Below, one piece after another: positions 42,704 through 51,420 of a stretch of 64,000 bases of DNA. A model generated the notes under the pieces. That model ran no database searches and was not told where the DNA came from. It was given only the letters and a program-made list of their open reading frames with translations. The position numbers and the translations under genes are program-made. The DNA comes from Kerstersia similis. Its GTDB lineage: Bacteria > Pseudomonadota > Gammaproteobacteria > Burkholderiales > Burkholderiaceae_B. Each line of letters begins with the position of its first letter. The first letter of the stretch is position 1. The stretch is taken from positions 1-64,000 of the forward strand of contig NZ_CBCSIQ010000006.1 of assembly GCF_965139615.1 (NCBI RefSeq). The letters are read 5' to 3'.

Positions 42704-43135
42704 TCACTGGATGGCAATACGGCGGGGCTGGGCGGCTTCCTTGCGCGGAATGTGCAAATTGAGCACACCGTCGCGATAGCTGGCCTGAACACCCTGTGTT
42801 TCGACATCGTCAGGCAGACTGACAACCCGACGGAAGCGGCCCGAGAACCGCTCGTCAACATGCAGCGTGGCCTTTTCCGCCACTTCGCGCGGCGCGCGTT
42901 CGCCCGAAATCGTCAACACCCCTTTTTCGATCTGGACATCCAGATCCTTGGCTGCCACACCCGGCACAAACACATGGATATCCACCGCCTTCGGGCTGGT
43001 GGCAATATTCAAGCCCGGATAGCCCTTGGCACCGCCACGGATACTGGGCGACACCTCGAAGGCCTGCTGCATGCTGCGCTGCAGACGATCCAGTTCCGCG
43101 AACACATCACGGGGAAACAATGCACGGTAAGACAT
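42704..43135 (-). CDS. Small heat-shock protein, Hsp20/alpha-crystallin family (first gene)
   Basis: A 143-residue Hsp20 starting MSYRALFPRDVFAELDRLQR, with the crystallin domain holding VDIHVFVPGVAAKDLDVQIE and the final GVLNLHIPRKEAAQPRRIAI. The start at 43135 has AGGAG upstream; the open frame to 43309 overlaps the leader. It is divergent from the CbpA-type gene. With its downstream neighbour it forms a two-gene holdase operon, the two proteins probably co-assembling, as known for other paired Hsp20s. Confidence 0.93.
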   Translation of the reverse strand: MSYRALFPRDVFAELDRLQRSMQQAFEVSPSIRGGAKGYPGLNIATSPKAVDIHVFVPGVAAKDLDVQIEKGVLTISGERAPREVAEKATLHVDERFSGRFRRVVSLPDDVETQGVQASYRDGVLNLHIPRKEAAQPRRIAIQ

Positions 43136-43314
43136 GATCAATCTCCTGTCAGAGCTGCGGGCCATGGCCTGTCCGGCCGGGATGACTCCGCGTGCCAGCG
43201 TCCGTCGGGCCAGCTGGCAGACTGCATTCACGCCATACCAGCGAAACAGGCCGGTATGGCACCGATCAGCAAACCATGGTTCCGGACAACCCGTACCACG
43301 GCGCCTCATGACAG

Positions 43315-43345
43315 TTATATAGGGTGGGCATTTCGTACTTTCAAG
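43315..43345 (-). promoter_or_regulatory. Sigma-32-type promoter for the hsp20 pair
   Basis: On the minus strand, CTTGAAA (43339-43345), identical to the sigma-32 -35 consensus, is separated by 14 bp from CCCTATATAA (43315-43324), close to CCCCATnTA. It lies about 180 bp upstream of the first hsp20 start codon, leaving a long 5' leader. Confidence 0.7.
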
Positions 43346-43347
43346 GG

Positions 43348-43375
43348 CTTGATATCAAAGACTTTGCCCCCATAA
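43348..43375 (+). promoter_or_regulatory. Sigma-32-type promoter for the cbpA-type gene
   Basis: CTTGATA (43348-43354), 13 bp, CCCCATAA (43368-43375), a good match to the sigma-32 consensus CTTGAAA-N13-CCCCATnT. Its -35 element is only 2 bp from the -35 of the divergent hsp20 promoter. Confidence 0.7.
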
Positions 43376-43414
43376 CAGGGATAACATCATGCATCCTTTC
43401 CATGAGGAAGAAAT

Positions 43415-44329
43415 ATGGAATACAGGGACTACTACGCCACACTCGGCGTATCCCGGGACGCAAGCGCAGAAGACATCAAGAAAGCCTTTCGCAAACTGGC
43501 GCGCAAATACCATCCGGACGTTTCCAAGGAAGCGGACGCAGCGCAGCGCATGAGCGAGGTCAATGAAGCCTATACGGTGCTCTCCGATCCCGAAAAACGC
43601 AGTGCCTACGATCAGCTCGGCCAGAACCCGCAGGGCGACGGCACGTTCCGTCCGCCTCCCGGCTGGGGCCAGGGCAGTCATTTCAATTTCAATCAGCAGG
43701 GCGATTTCGATGGTGCCGGGTTCTCCGACTTCTTTTCGGAGCTCTTCGGCCGCATGGGCGGCGGCGCGGGTGCCTCGGGGTTTCGCCAGACCCGACGCTC
43801 CGGCCGGGGTGAGGATATGCGGGCACGCGTGGTGCTCGGCATAGAGGACACCTTCACGGGCGCCACCCGCCAGCTGTCGCTGCGATCCAGCCAGGGCGAA
43901 CGCACCTTCGAGGTCAAGATTCCGAAAGGCGTCCAGGCCGGACAAGTCATTCGCCTGGCGGGACAAGGCGAGCCCGGGCCGGCCGGGCCGGGAGATCTGC
44001 TGCTGGAAGTCTCGTTCCAGCCGCATCCACGCTACCGCGTGGATGGCAAGGACATTGCCATGACGCTGCCCGTCACGCCCTGGGAAGCGGCCCTGGGCGC
44101 CATCGTCCCCGTGCGCATGCCGGATCGCACCATCAAGGTCCGCATTCCGGCCGGCGCGCAAAGTGGCCGCCAGCTGTCAGTCAAGGCACATGGTATCCCG
44201 GGCAAGCCCCCAGGCGACCTGACCCTGGATATCCAGGTCGTGCTGCCGCCTGCCGATACCCCTGCCGCCAAGGCGTTGTACGAGCAGATGGCCAAGGAAA
44301 TGGCATTCGACCCGCGCAGCGATGCCTGA
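43415..44329 (+). CDS. cbpA: DnaJ-family co-chaperone, CbpA type
   Basis: A 304-residue class B J-protein. The J domain (residues 1-70) has the HPD motif in KYHPDVSKEADAAQRM, followed by a Gly/Phe-rich linker (GQGSHFNFNQQGDFDGAGFSDF) and the two beta-sandwich C-terminal domains (IPKGVQAGQVIRLAGQGEPG). No zinc-finger cysteines are present, so it is CbpA-like rather than DnaJ. It stimulates DnaK ATPase. GAGGAAG precedes the ATG. A sigma-32-type promoter lies 40 bp upstream. No cbpM follows, unlike in enterics. Confidence 0.92.
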   Translation: MEYRDYYATLGVSRDASAEDIKKAFRKLARKYHPDVSKEADAAQRMSEVNEAYTVLSDPEKRSAYDQLGQNPQGDGTFRPPPGWGQGSHFNFNQQGDFDGAGFSDFFSELFGRMGGGAGASGFRQTRRSGRGEDMRARVVLGIEDTFTGATRQLSLRSSQGERTFEVKIPKGVQAGQVIRLAGQGEPGPAGPGDLLLEVSFQPHPRYRVDGKDIAMTLPVTPWEAALGAIVPVRMPDRTIKVRIPAGAQSGRQLSVKAHGIPGKPPGDLTLDIQVVLPPADTPAAKALYEQMAKEMAFDPRSDA

Positions 44330-44392
44330 GCCGTGACGCCCGAGCAGTGGTCGCGCCGCGCCTGAGGGCCTGACTGCCAGCGCCCAGCATCA

Positions 44393-44434
44393 GCCGCCGG
44401 CCCGTACGTTTCATGTGCGGGCCGGCGGCATTTT
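44393..44434 (+). terminator. Terminator after the cbpA-type gene
   Basis: A 12-bp GC-rich stem (GCCGCCGGCCCG / CGGGCCGGCGGC) with a 13-base loop is followed by ATTTTC. It lies within the 313-bp gap between cbpA and mlaF, in which I see nothing else; the mlaF promoter is presumably in the 200 bp after it. Confidence 0.75.
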
Positions 44435-44642
44435 CATACCCAAGAAGCGCTTGCCGACGGGATGCGCCTGCCCCGCGTCCACCGACCGGCATTTGTTTCA
44501 AGCCGTCACAAGCATTGCGCCCGCCCGGCCGAACTGCCGCGAATGCAGCGCCATCCCTGGCCCGCCGGCGTGCCCGGCCATGCAACACGCTTGCAACTCC
44601 TTCCTCCGCCACGCCCGCCGCGCAGGCAACAGCCGGGATACA

Positions 44643-45512
44643 ATGCCATCTTTGCCCTTCTTCCCTTTGCCCATGCCGCACGCCGACGCCTTGCCCAAGA
44701 CTGCCGCGCCTGTTCTGCATTTCCATGATGCAGCGCTGGGCTATGGCGATTTCACCGTACTGCGTGGCATTTCCATGCAAGTGCAGCCCGGACAGGTCGT
44801 CGCCATCATGGGGGGGTCCGGCTCGGGAAAAACGACGCTACTGCGCGCCGCCACCGGCCAGCTGCGTGCCCAGCACGGCACCGTTACCGTCTTTGGCCAC
44901 GATATGGGCGCAGTCAACGAGCGCGAACGCGAAACCCTGCGCAAGCGCATGGGCGTCCTGTTTCAGCAGGGTGCGCTGTTCACTGACCTGAATGTCTTTG
45001 AAAACGTCGCCTTTCCGCTGCGTGAACACACCCGCCTGAAAGAAGCTGACATTACCGAGAAAGTCCTCGACAAACTTGATGCCGTCGGCCTGCGCACAGC
45101 CGCGCACCTGCGCGTCAACGCCATCTCCGGTGGCATGGCCAGGCGGGTGGCGCTGGCCCGGGCCATCGTCCTGGAACCCGAACTGATTCTCTACGATGAG
45201 CCTTTCGCCGGCCTGGATCCGATTTCGCTGGGCGTCACCGCACGCCTGATCCGCGACCTGGCGGATCGCCTGCACTGCGCCTCGGTGCTGATTACCCACG
45301 ATGTGCAGGAATCCTTCGCTATTGCCGACCAGGTCTATCTCGTCGGCCAGGGGGAACTGAAGGCATCTGGCTCCCCCGAGACCCTCGCCGCCTCGAAAGA
45401 CCCGTATGTGTGCCAGTTCCTGACCGGCGCGCCGGATGGCCCGGTGGCCTTCCAGTACCCCAGTACGCCCGCTTTCGAGGCCTGGCTGGCGCAGCAAGGA
45501 AAACGCGCATGA
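44643..45512 (+). CDS. mlaF: Mla phospholipid transport ATPase MlaF
   Basis: A 289-residue ABC ATPase of the retrograde phospholipid transporter that keeps the outer leaflet free of phospholipid. Walker A is GGSGSGKTTLL, the signature ISGGMARRVALARA and Walker B ELILYDEPFAGLDPIS; ISGGMARR is typical of MlaF. ATG at 44643 is used, but ATG at 44673 is equally possible and the ribosome site is weak. The stop overlaps the mlaE start (ATGA). The protein partners MlaE in the inner membrane. Confidence 0.93.
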   Translation: MPSLPFFPLPMPHADALPKTAAPVLHFHDAALGYGDFTVLRGISMQVQPGQVVAIMGGSGSGKTTLLRAATGQLRAQHGTVTVFGHDMGAVNERERETLRKRMGVLFQQGALFTDLNVFENVAFPLREHTRLKEADITEKVLDKLDAVGLRTAAHLRVNAISGGMARRVALARAIVLEPELILYDEPFAGLDPISLGVTARLIRDLADRLHCASVLITHDVQESFAIADQVYLVGQGELKASGSPETLAASKDPYVCQFLTGAPDGPVAFQYPSTPAFEAWLAQQGKRA

Positions 45513-46294
45513 ATCCCTTCCACACCATCGCCCGCCTCGGTGCCTGGGTACGCGCGAAAATCACCGGTCTGGGGCTGTTCACCCGGTTTTTCGGACAGTT
45601 GCTGGGACAAAGCGGCATCGCCGTGCAACGCCCGCGCCTGGTCGGCCAGCAGGTCCACTTCATCGGTAACTATTCGCTGCTGATCATCGCCGTCTCCGGC
45701 CTGTTCGTCGGCTTTGTGCTGGGCTTGCAAGGCTTCTATACCCTGAGCATCTATGGCGCCGAAGACGCGCTGGGCCTGCTGGTGGCGCTGTCCTTGACCC
45801 GCGAGCTCGGCCCGGTCGTCACTGCCCTGTTATACGCTGGCCGTGCCGGGACGGCACTGACGGCAGAAATCGGCCTGATGAAAGCAGGCGAGCAGCTGGC
45901 TGCCATGGAAGTCATGGCGGTCAACCCGATACGCCGCGTCCTGGTGCCGCGTTTCTGGGGCGGCTTCATTTCCATGCCGGTACTGGCCACGATCTTCTCG
46001 GCCGTGGGCATTCTCGGCGGCTGGCTCGTTGGCGTGCCCATGATCGGCGTCGATAACGGCACCTACTGGTCACAGATGCAAAGTGGGGTCGATATCTGGC
46101 AGGATATCGGCAATGGCTTTGTCAAAAGCGTGGTATTCGGCATTGCCACCACGCTGATCGCGCTCTACCAGGGCTGGCAGGCCAAGGCCACACCCGAAGG
46201 CGTCGCGCAGGCCACGACACGTACCGTCGTGGTCAGCTCCCTGGTTGTGCTGGGTCTGGATTTCCTGCTGACCGCACTCATGTTTGGCAATTGA
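45509..46294 (+). CDS. mlaE: Mla phospholipid transport permease MlaE
   Basis: A 261-residue integral membrane permease of the MlaE family. VHFIGNYSLLIIAVSGLFVG and the conserved ELGPVVTALLYAGRAGTALTAEIG with MAVNPIRRVLVPRFWGG identify it. It starts in the ATGA overlap with mlaF and stops 18 bp before mlaD, within the operon mlaFEDAC. It forms the transmembrane pore through which MlaF drives lipid. Confidence 0.95.
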   Translation: MNPFHTIARLGAWVRAKITGLGLFTRFFGQLLGQSGIAVQRPRLVGQQVHFIGNYSLLIIAVSGLFVGFVLGLQGFYTLSIYGAEDALGLLVALSLTRELGPVVTALLYAGRAGTALTAEIGLMKAGEQLAAMEVMAVNPIRRVLVPRFWGGFISMPVLATIFSAVGILGGWLVGVPMIGVDNGTYWSQMQSGVDIWQDIGNGFVKSVVFGIATTLIALYQGWQAKATPEGVAQATTRTVVVSSLVVLGLDFLLTALMFGN

Positions 46295-46312
46295 TACGAT
46301 ACGGATTCCGTC

Positions 46313-46783
46313 ATGTCGCAAGAAAAAAATGATTTCTGGGTCGGCCTGTTTGTGCTGCTGGGCATTCTTGCCCTGGCCTTTCTCGCCCTGCGTGCCGGCA
46401 ACCTGAGCACTTTCTCGTTCAAGCCCACCTACGAAATCACGGCCAATTTCGATAATATCGGTGGCCTCAAACCGCGCGCCCCCATCAAAAGCGCCGGCGT
46501 GGTCGTGGGCCGCGTGAACAACATCCACCTGAACCCGAAAACCTACGAAGCCGTGGTCACCATGGACATGCAGGAAGCGTTCCGCTTTCCGCTGGACTCC
46601 TCTGCGAAGATCCTGACTTCCGGCCTGCTGGGTGAGCAGTACATCGGCCTGGAAGCCGGCGGCGATACGGAAGATATCCCCGATGGCGGCGAAATCATGT
46701 TCACCCAGAGCGCCGTCGTGCTGGAAAACCTGATCAGCAAATTCCTGTACAACACTGCAGACAAGCAAGGCAGCGAACAATGA
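46313..46783 (+). CDS. mlaD: Mla lipid-binding protein MlaD (MCE domain)
   Basis: A 156-residue protein: one N-terminal membrane helix (FWVGLFVLLGILALAFLALRA) and a single periplasmic MCE domain (YEITANFDNIGGLKPRAPIKSAG), followed by SGLLGEQYIGLEAGG. Length matches MlaD. It forms the hexameric ring on MlaFE that passes lipid to the soluble MlaC. The stop overlaps the mlaA start by 4 bp. Confidence 0.95.
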   Translation: MSQEKNDFWVGLFVLLGILALAFLALRAGNLSTFSFKPTYEITANFDNIGGLKPRAPIKSAGVVVGRVNNIHLNPKTYEAVVTMDMQEAFRFPLDSSAKILTSGLLGEQYIGLEAGGDTEDIPDGGEIMFTQSAVVLENLISKFLYNTADKQGSEQ

Positions 46784-47589
46784 ACACGTCTCAACGCACT
46801 GGCCGCCACTGGCTGCGTCCGACCCTGCTTGCCTCCAGCCTGGCGCTGGCCGGTTGCGCAACAGTCACCAACCCCGACCCGCGCGACCCCTTTGAAGGCT
46901 TCAATCGTGGCGTCTATCAGTTCAATGATGCGGTCGATACCGTGATCCTGGAACCGCTGGCCACACTCTATACCACCATCACGCCCAGCCCGGTACGCAG
47001 CTGTATCGGCAATATTTTCAATAACATCGGCGATGTCTGGTCCGCGATAAACAGCCTGGCCCAGGGCCGCGGCCACGATTTCATCAACACGCTGGGCCGT
47101 GTGATGTTCAATACCACCGTCGGCGTGGGCGGCTGTTTCGATGTGGCCACCGCCAACGGCGCCTATCGTATCCGTAACGACTTCGGCACCACGCTGGGCG
47201 TCTGGGGCCTGGGCCATGGCCCGTACATCGTGCTGCCCATCTTCGGGCCGAGCTCGCTGCGCGACGGCACCGGCATGGCCGTGCGCGCCGTTGCCAAGCT
47301 CGATATCGCCACGGCAGTCGATAATGTCCGCATGCGCAATATCGCCTGGGGCCTGGAAGGACTGGATACCCGCGCTTCGCTGCTGGATGCCACGCGTACC
47401 GTGCAGGCCACTGCGCTGGATCCGTACTCCTTTGTACGCGACGCCTACTTCCAGAACCGCAACGCGCTGCTGCGTCAAAAGCAACGCCCCTTCGGCGCCA
47501 GCGAAGACGACGACCTGCCGAACTACGACGACGAACTGCCGGATTATGACGACCCGGGCGAAGAAGCCCTCGTCGATACCACCCCCTGA
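46780..47589 (+). CDS. mlaA: MlaA/VacJ outer-membrane lipoprotein
   Basis: A 269-residue lipoprotein with lipobox LALAGC (Cys26) and the family block DPRDPFEGFNRGVYQFNDAVD and GPYIVLPIFGPSSLRDGTG. MlaA removes misplaced phospholipid from the outer leaflet. The C-terminus has an Asp/Glu/Pro-rich tail (EDDDLPNYDDELPDYDDPGEE). mlaA sits inside the operon between mlaD and mlaC, the usual betaproteobacterial order, and starts in an ATGA overlap with mlaD. Confidence 0.95.
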   Translation: MNTSQRTGRHWLRPTLLASSLALAGCATVTNPDPRDPFEGFNRGVYQFNDAVDTVILEPLATLYTTITPSPVRSCIGNIFNNIGDVWSAINSLAQGRGHDFINTLGRVMFNTTVGVGGCFDVATANGAYRIRNDFGTTLGVWGLGHGPYIVLPIFGPSSLRDGTGMAVRAVAKLDIATAVDNVRMRNIAWGLEGLDTRASLLDATRTVQATALDPYSFVRDAYFQNRNALLRQKQRPFGASEDDDLPNYDDELPDYDDPGEEALVDTTP

Positions 47590-47612
47590 CCCTGCTTCAA
47601 TAGGTAACCGCC

Positions 47613-48299
47613 ATGACACTGACTGCCATCCGCCATACGGCACCCGCCGCCATGCTGGGCCGACGCGCAGCGGCCCTGGTCCAGCGCCTCGCGCTGGCCT
47701 GCACGCTGCTGTTGGGCGTTGCCGCCACCGCCTCTGCAGAGATCAATCGCCAGGCCGCACCCAATGAGTTCGTCGAACAGGTTGCCGTTCAGGCGCTGGA
47801 CGTCCTCAAGCAGGATCAGGACGCGCTGCGCGGCAATATCGGCGCCGTCAACCGTATCGTCGATCTCTATGTCCTGCCCTATGTGGACTTCCAGCGCACC
47901 ACGCGCCTGGCGGCCGGCAAATACTGGCGCGACGCCACGCCCGAGCAGCGCAATGCACTGGCCGATGCGTTCCGCGGCACCCTGACGCGTACCTACAGCG
48001 GCGCGCTCAGCCAGGTTGATAACTCCACCCAAATCACCATGATGCCGTTCCGCGGCGACGCCAGCAAAAATGATGTGGTGGTCCGTTCGCGCATCATCCC
48101 GCATCGTGGCGCCGAGCCGGTGCAGGTCGATTACCGCCTGAACCGCACGCCCGAAGGCTGGATCATTTATGACCTCAATGTCGAAGGCATCTGGCTGATC
48201 GAAAACTACCGCAACCAGTTCGCCCAGGAAATTTCCAAGAGCGGCATGGACGGCCTGATCCAGGCCCTGCAACAACGCAACACCTCGCCGGAGTCCTGA
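47613..48299 (+). CDS. mlaC: Mla periplasmic shuttle protein MlaC
   Basis: A 228-residue periplasmic protein with a signal peptide (LALACTLLLGVAATASA) and the MlaC/Ttg2D domain (VDLYVLPYVDFQRTTRLAAGKYW, GWIIYDLNVEGIWLIENYRNQF). It carries phospholipid between MlaA and MlaD. It follows mlaA by 23 bp. Only 8 bp separate its stop from the next ABC gene, so the STAS-domain gene mlaB, which often follows mlaC, is not here. Confidence 0.95.
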   Translation: MTLTAIRHTAPAAMLGRRAAALVQRLALACTLLLGVAATASAEINRQAAPNEFVEQVAVQALDVLKQDQDALRGNIGAVNRIVDLYVLPYVDFQRTTRLAAGKYWRDATPEQRNALADAFRGTLTRTYSGALSQVDNSTQITMMPFRGDASKNDVVVRSRIIPHRGAEPVQVDYRLNRTPEGWIIYDLNVEGIWLIENYRNQFAQEISKSGMDGLIQALQQRNTSPES

Positions 48300-48307
48300 T
48301 CCTATCC

Positions 48308-49105
48308 ATGTCCGCCGTTCTGATCGACCACGTTTCCAAGATTTACCCGCCACGCGAAAGCACCTGGCGTGATTGGTTCCGCAAACGCGAGGCCCGTCCC
48401 GGCTTCCCCGCGCTGAACGACATCAGCCTGCGCATCGAGCATGGGGAATTCTTCGGCCTGCTTGGACCAAACGGCGCCGGCAAAACCACGTTGATCTCCA
48501 TACTCGCCGGCTTGAGCTATGCAAGCAGCGGCAGTGCGTCGATCTGTGGCTACGATGTCCGCACCCAGTATCAGCAGGCACGCCGCGCACTGGGCGTCGT
48601 GCCGCAGGAGCTGGTTTATGACCCGTTTTTCACGGTACGCCAGACCCTGCGCATCCAGTCCGGCTATTTCGGACTGCGCAACAATGACGACTGGATCGAC
48701 GAAATCCTGTTCAATCTGGGTCTGACCGACAAGGCCGACAGCAATATGCGCGCCCTCTCGGGCGGCATGAAGCGCCGCGTCCTGGTCGCTCAAGCCCTGG
48801 TACACCGGCCGCCTGTCATCATCCTGGACGAACCGACTGCCGGCGTCGATGTGGATCTGCGCCGTACGCTGTGGGAATTCATTTCACGGCTGAACCGCGA
48901 AGGCCATACGATCCTGCTGACCACGCACTACCTGGAAGAAGCCCAGGAGCTCTGCGGCCGCATCGCCATGATGCGGCGTGGCCGGCTGATGGCCCTGGAC
49001 ACGACCGAAGCCCTGCTGGCCCGCGCCGGCGGCACCGATCTTGAAGACGCCTTCGTGCGCATCATGCAGCTTGAAGAGCCCCTGGCTCCCCGCATTGCCA
49101 TATGA
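48308..49105 (+). CDS. ABC-2 type transporter ATPase (YadG-like)
   Basis: A 265-residue ABC ATPase: Walker A GPNGAGKTTLIS, signature LSGGMKRRVLVAQ, Walker B VIILDEPTAGVDVDLR and the following THYLEEAQELC. It is of the YadG/drug- or polysaccharide-export type and partners the permease that overlaps it by 4 bp. The substrate is unknown. Its place directly after mlaC suggests a role in the envelope and possible cotranscription. Confidence 0.9.
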   Translation: MSAVLIDHVSKIYPPRESTWRDWFRKREARPGFPALNDISLRIEHGEFFGLLGPNGAGKTTLISILAGLSYASSGSASICGYDVRTQYQQARRALGVVPQELVYDPFFTVRQTLRIQSGYFGLRNNDDWIDEILFNLGLTDKADSNMRALSGGMKRRVLVAQALVHRPPVIILDEPTAGVDVDLRRTLWEFISRLNREGHTILLTTHYLEEAQELCGRIAMMRRGRLMALDTTEALLARAGGTDLEDAFVRIMQLEEPLAPRIAI

Positions 49106-49893
49106 CCACCCAGAAAATCGTTCTTCCGCAACCTGCCGGCTCCGGGTTTCCGACCTTGCTGCGCAAGGAAGTCATGCGCTTCGTCAAAGTCGGGTTCCAG
49201 ACCATCGCCGCGCCGGTGCTGACCGCGCTGCTGTATCTGGTCGTCTTTGCCCAGGTATTGCAAAACCGCGTGCATGTCTATGGCGAAGTCCCGTACACCA
49301 CCTTCCTGGTGCCGGGGCTGATGATGATGAGCATGCTGCAGAATGCCTTTGCCAACCCGTCCTCGTCGCTGATCCAGAGCCGCATCACCGGCAACCTGGT
49401 GTTCATGCTGCTGCCGCCGATTTCGCATCGGGAAATTTTCTGGGCCTATCTCCTGGCCGCCATTGCCCGTGGCCTGCTGGTCGGCCTGTGTGTCGGCCTG
49501 GTCGCTGCGGCCATCGCCGGCCTGCAGGTTCAGCAGCCGCTCTGGGTGCTGGTCTTTGCCATCCTGGCCTGCGGCATCATGGGGGTGCTCGGCATCATCG
49601 CCGGTCTCTGGTCGGAAAAATTCGACCAGCTGGCCGCCTTCCAGAACTTCCTGATCCTGCCGGCCACCTTTCTGTCCGGCGTGTTTTACTCCATACACTC
49701 CCTGCCGGCGTTCTGGCAGCAGGTATCGCACTGGAACCCGGTGTTCTATGCGATCGACGGCTTCCGCTACGGATTTTTCTCGCTGTCTGATGCCTCGCCC
49801 TGGCACAGCCTGGCCGTCGTCGGCGGCGTTTTCATCGTTTTGGCGCTCTACGCGCAGTGGCTGCTGGCACGCGGCTACAAATTGAGGTCATGA
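49102..49893 (+). CDS. ABC-2 type transporter permease (YadH-like)
   Basis: A 263-residue membrane protein with six hydrophobic segments. VPGLMMMSMLQNAFANPSSSLIQS and the C-terminal LSGVFYSIHSLPAFWQQVSHWNPVFYAIDGFRYGFF are hallmarks of ABC-2 permeases of the YadH type. It begins in an ATGA overlap with its ATPase and ends next to ibaG. Function beyond export is not readable. Confidence 0.9.
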   Translation: MTTQKIVLPQPAGSGFPTLLRKEVMRFVKVGFQTIAAPVLTALLYLVVFAQVLQNRVHVYGEVPYTTFLVPGLMMMSMLQNAFANPSSSLIQSRITGNLVFMLLPPISHREIFWAYLLAAIARGLLVGLCVGLVAAAIAGLQVQQPLWVLVFAILACGIMGVLGIIAGLWSEKFDQLAAFQNFLILPATFLSGVFYSIHSLPAFWQQVSHWNPVFYAIDGFRYGFFSLSDASPWHSLAVVGGVFIVLALYAQWLLARGYKLRS

Positions 49894-49895
49894 TC

Positions 49896-50147
49896 ATGTC
49901 CCTGCCTACCCCGGAACAGGTCCGGCAATACATTGCCGACGGACTGTCCTGTACTCACATCGAAGTCAGCGGCGATGGTTCGCACTTCGATGCCGTCATC
50001 GTCAGCGAAGCCTTCGCAGGCAAGCGCCTGATCGCCCGCCACCAGCTCGTCTATGCGGCGCTGGGGACGCGCATGCACGCCGAAATCCACGCGCTGTCGA
50101 TGAGTACGCTTACCCCCCAGGAATACGCATCCCGCCAGGCGAACTGA
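49896..50147 (+). CDS. ibaG: BolA/IbaG-family protein
   Basis: An 83-residue BolA-like protein: EQVRQYIADGLSCTHIEVSGDGSHFDAVIVSEAF and RHQLVYAALG.RMHAEIHALSMSTLTP. These bind iron-sulfur clusters with monothiol glutaredoxins. ATG at 49896 is chosen since GAGG lies 8 bp upstream; ATG at 49890 would be only 2 bp from it. As in many proteobacteria it directly precedes murA (gap 1 bp). Confidence 0.93.
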   Translation: MSLPTPEQVRQYIADGLSCTHIEVSGDGSHFDAVIVSEAFAGKRLIARHQLVYAALGTRMHAEIHALSMSTLTPQEYASRQAN

Positions 50148-50148
50148 C

Positions 50149-51420
50149 ATGGACAAACTCCGAATCACCGGCGGCGCCAGGCTGCAGGGCGAAATCACCA
50201 TTTCCGGCGCCAAAAACGCCGCGCTGCCCATCCTCTGCGCCAGCCTGCTGACCGCCGATACGCTCACGCTGCACAATGTACCCGCGCTCAATGACATCAG
50301 CACCACGCTGAAACTGCTCAACCAGTTGGGCGTGCGCACCACGCACGACCCGGCCGCCAGCACCGTCACGCTGAACGCCGGCGAAATCACCAGCCTGGAA
50401 GCCCCGTATGAGCTGGTCAAGACCATGCGCGCCTCCATCCTGGTGCTCGGACCGCTGCTGACGCGTTTCGGCGAAGCGCGCGTGAGCCTGCCTGGCGGCT
50501 GCGCCATCGGCCAGCGGCCGGTGGATCAGCATATCAAAGGGCTGGCCGCGCTGGGCGCGGACATCAGCATCGAAAAAGGTTTCGTGGTGGCCCGCGCCGC
50601 GCGCCTGAAAGGCACGACGGTCCGTACCGACATGGTCACGGTCACCGGCACGGAAAACCTGCTGATGGCCGCCGTGCTGGCTGAAGGCCGCACCGTCCTG
50701 GAAAATGCCGCCCGCGAACCGGAAATCGTCGATCTGGCGGAATTGCTGATCAAGATGGGGGCCCGCATCAGTGGCCACGGCACGGATCGCATCGTCATTG
50801 AAGGCGTGGAAAAGCTGCACGGCGCCACTCACAGCATCTCCCCGGATCGCATCGAGGCGGGCAGTTTCCTGTGCGCCGTCGCCGCGACCGGCGGTGACGT
50901 CCTGCTGCGCGGTACCGCCGCCGACGCCATGGGAGCCACCCTGGACAAGCTGACCGAAGCCGGCCTGGCGCTGGAGACCGGCCCCGACTGGATCCGCGCC
51001 CGCATGAACCAGCGCCCCAACGCCGTCAGCGTGCGCACCCTGGAATATCCAGGCTTCGCCACCGACATGCAGGCACAGATCATGGCGCTCAACACCGTCG
51101 CCAATGGCACGGCTGTCATCGTCGAAACCATTTTCGAAAACCGCTACATGCACGTGCAGGAACTGTGCCGCCTGGGCGCGAACATCGACATCGACGGCCA
51201 CACGGCCGTGGTGCAGGGTGTCGAGCGCCTGTCGGGCGCCAATGTCATGGCCACGGATCTGCGCGCCTCGGCCGGCCTGGTCATTGCCGGCCTGGCGGCA
51301 GAAGGCGACACCGTCGTCGATCGCATCTACCATCTGGATCGCGGCTACGAGAAAATGGAACGAAAACTGAGTATGCTGGGCGCCAATATCAAACGCATCA
51401 GCAGCAAGGAAGCAGCATGA
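50149..51420 (+). CDS. murA: UDP-N-acetylglucosamine 1-carboxyvinyltransferase
   Basis: A 423-residue MurA, transferring enolpyruvate from PEP to UDP-GlcNAc, the first committed step of peptidoglycan synthesis. The start MDKLRITGGARLQGEITISGAKNAALPIL and the catalytic loop LPGGCAIGQRPVDQHI with the reactive Cys are clear. It shares substrate supply with glmS/glmU of this window. hisG begins in a 4-bp overlap (ATGA) at its end. Confidence 0.97.
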   Translation: MDKLRITGGARLQGEITISGAKNAALPILCASLLTADTLTLHNVPALNDISTTLKLLNQLGVRTTHDPAASTVTLNAGEITSLEAPYELVKTMRASILVLGPLLTRFGEARVSLPGGCAIGQRPVDQHIKGLAALGADISIEKGFVVARAARLKGTTVRTDMVTVTGTENLLMAAVLAEGRTVLENAAREPEIVDLAELLIKMGARISGHGTDRIVIEGVEKLHGATHSISPDRIEAGSFLCAVAATGGDVLLRGTAADAMGATLDKLTEAGLALETGPDWIRARMNQRPNAVSVRTLEYPGFATDMQAQIMALNTVANGTAVIVETIFENRYMHVQELCRLGANIDIDGHTAVVQGVERLSGANVMATDLRASAGLVIAGLAAEGDTVVDRIYHLDRGYEKMERKLSMLGANIKRISSKEAA

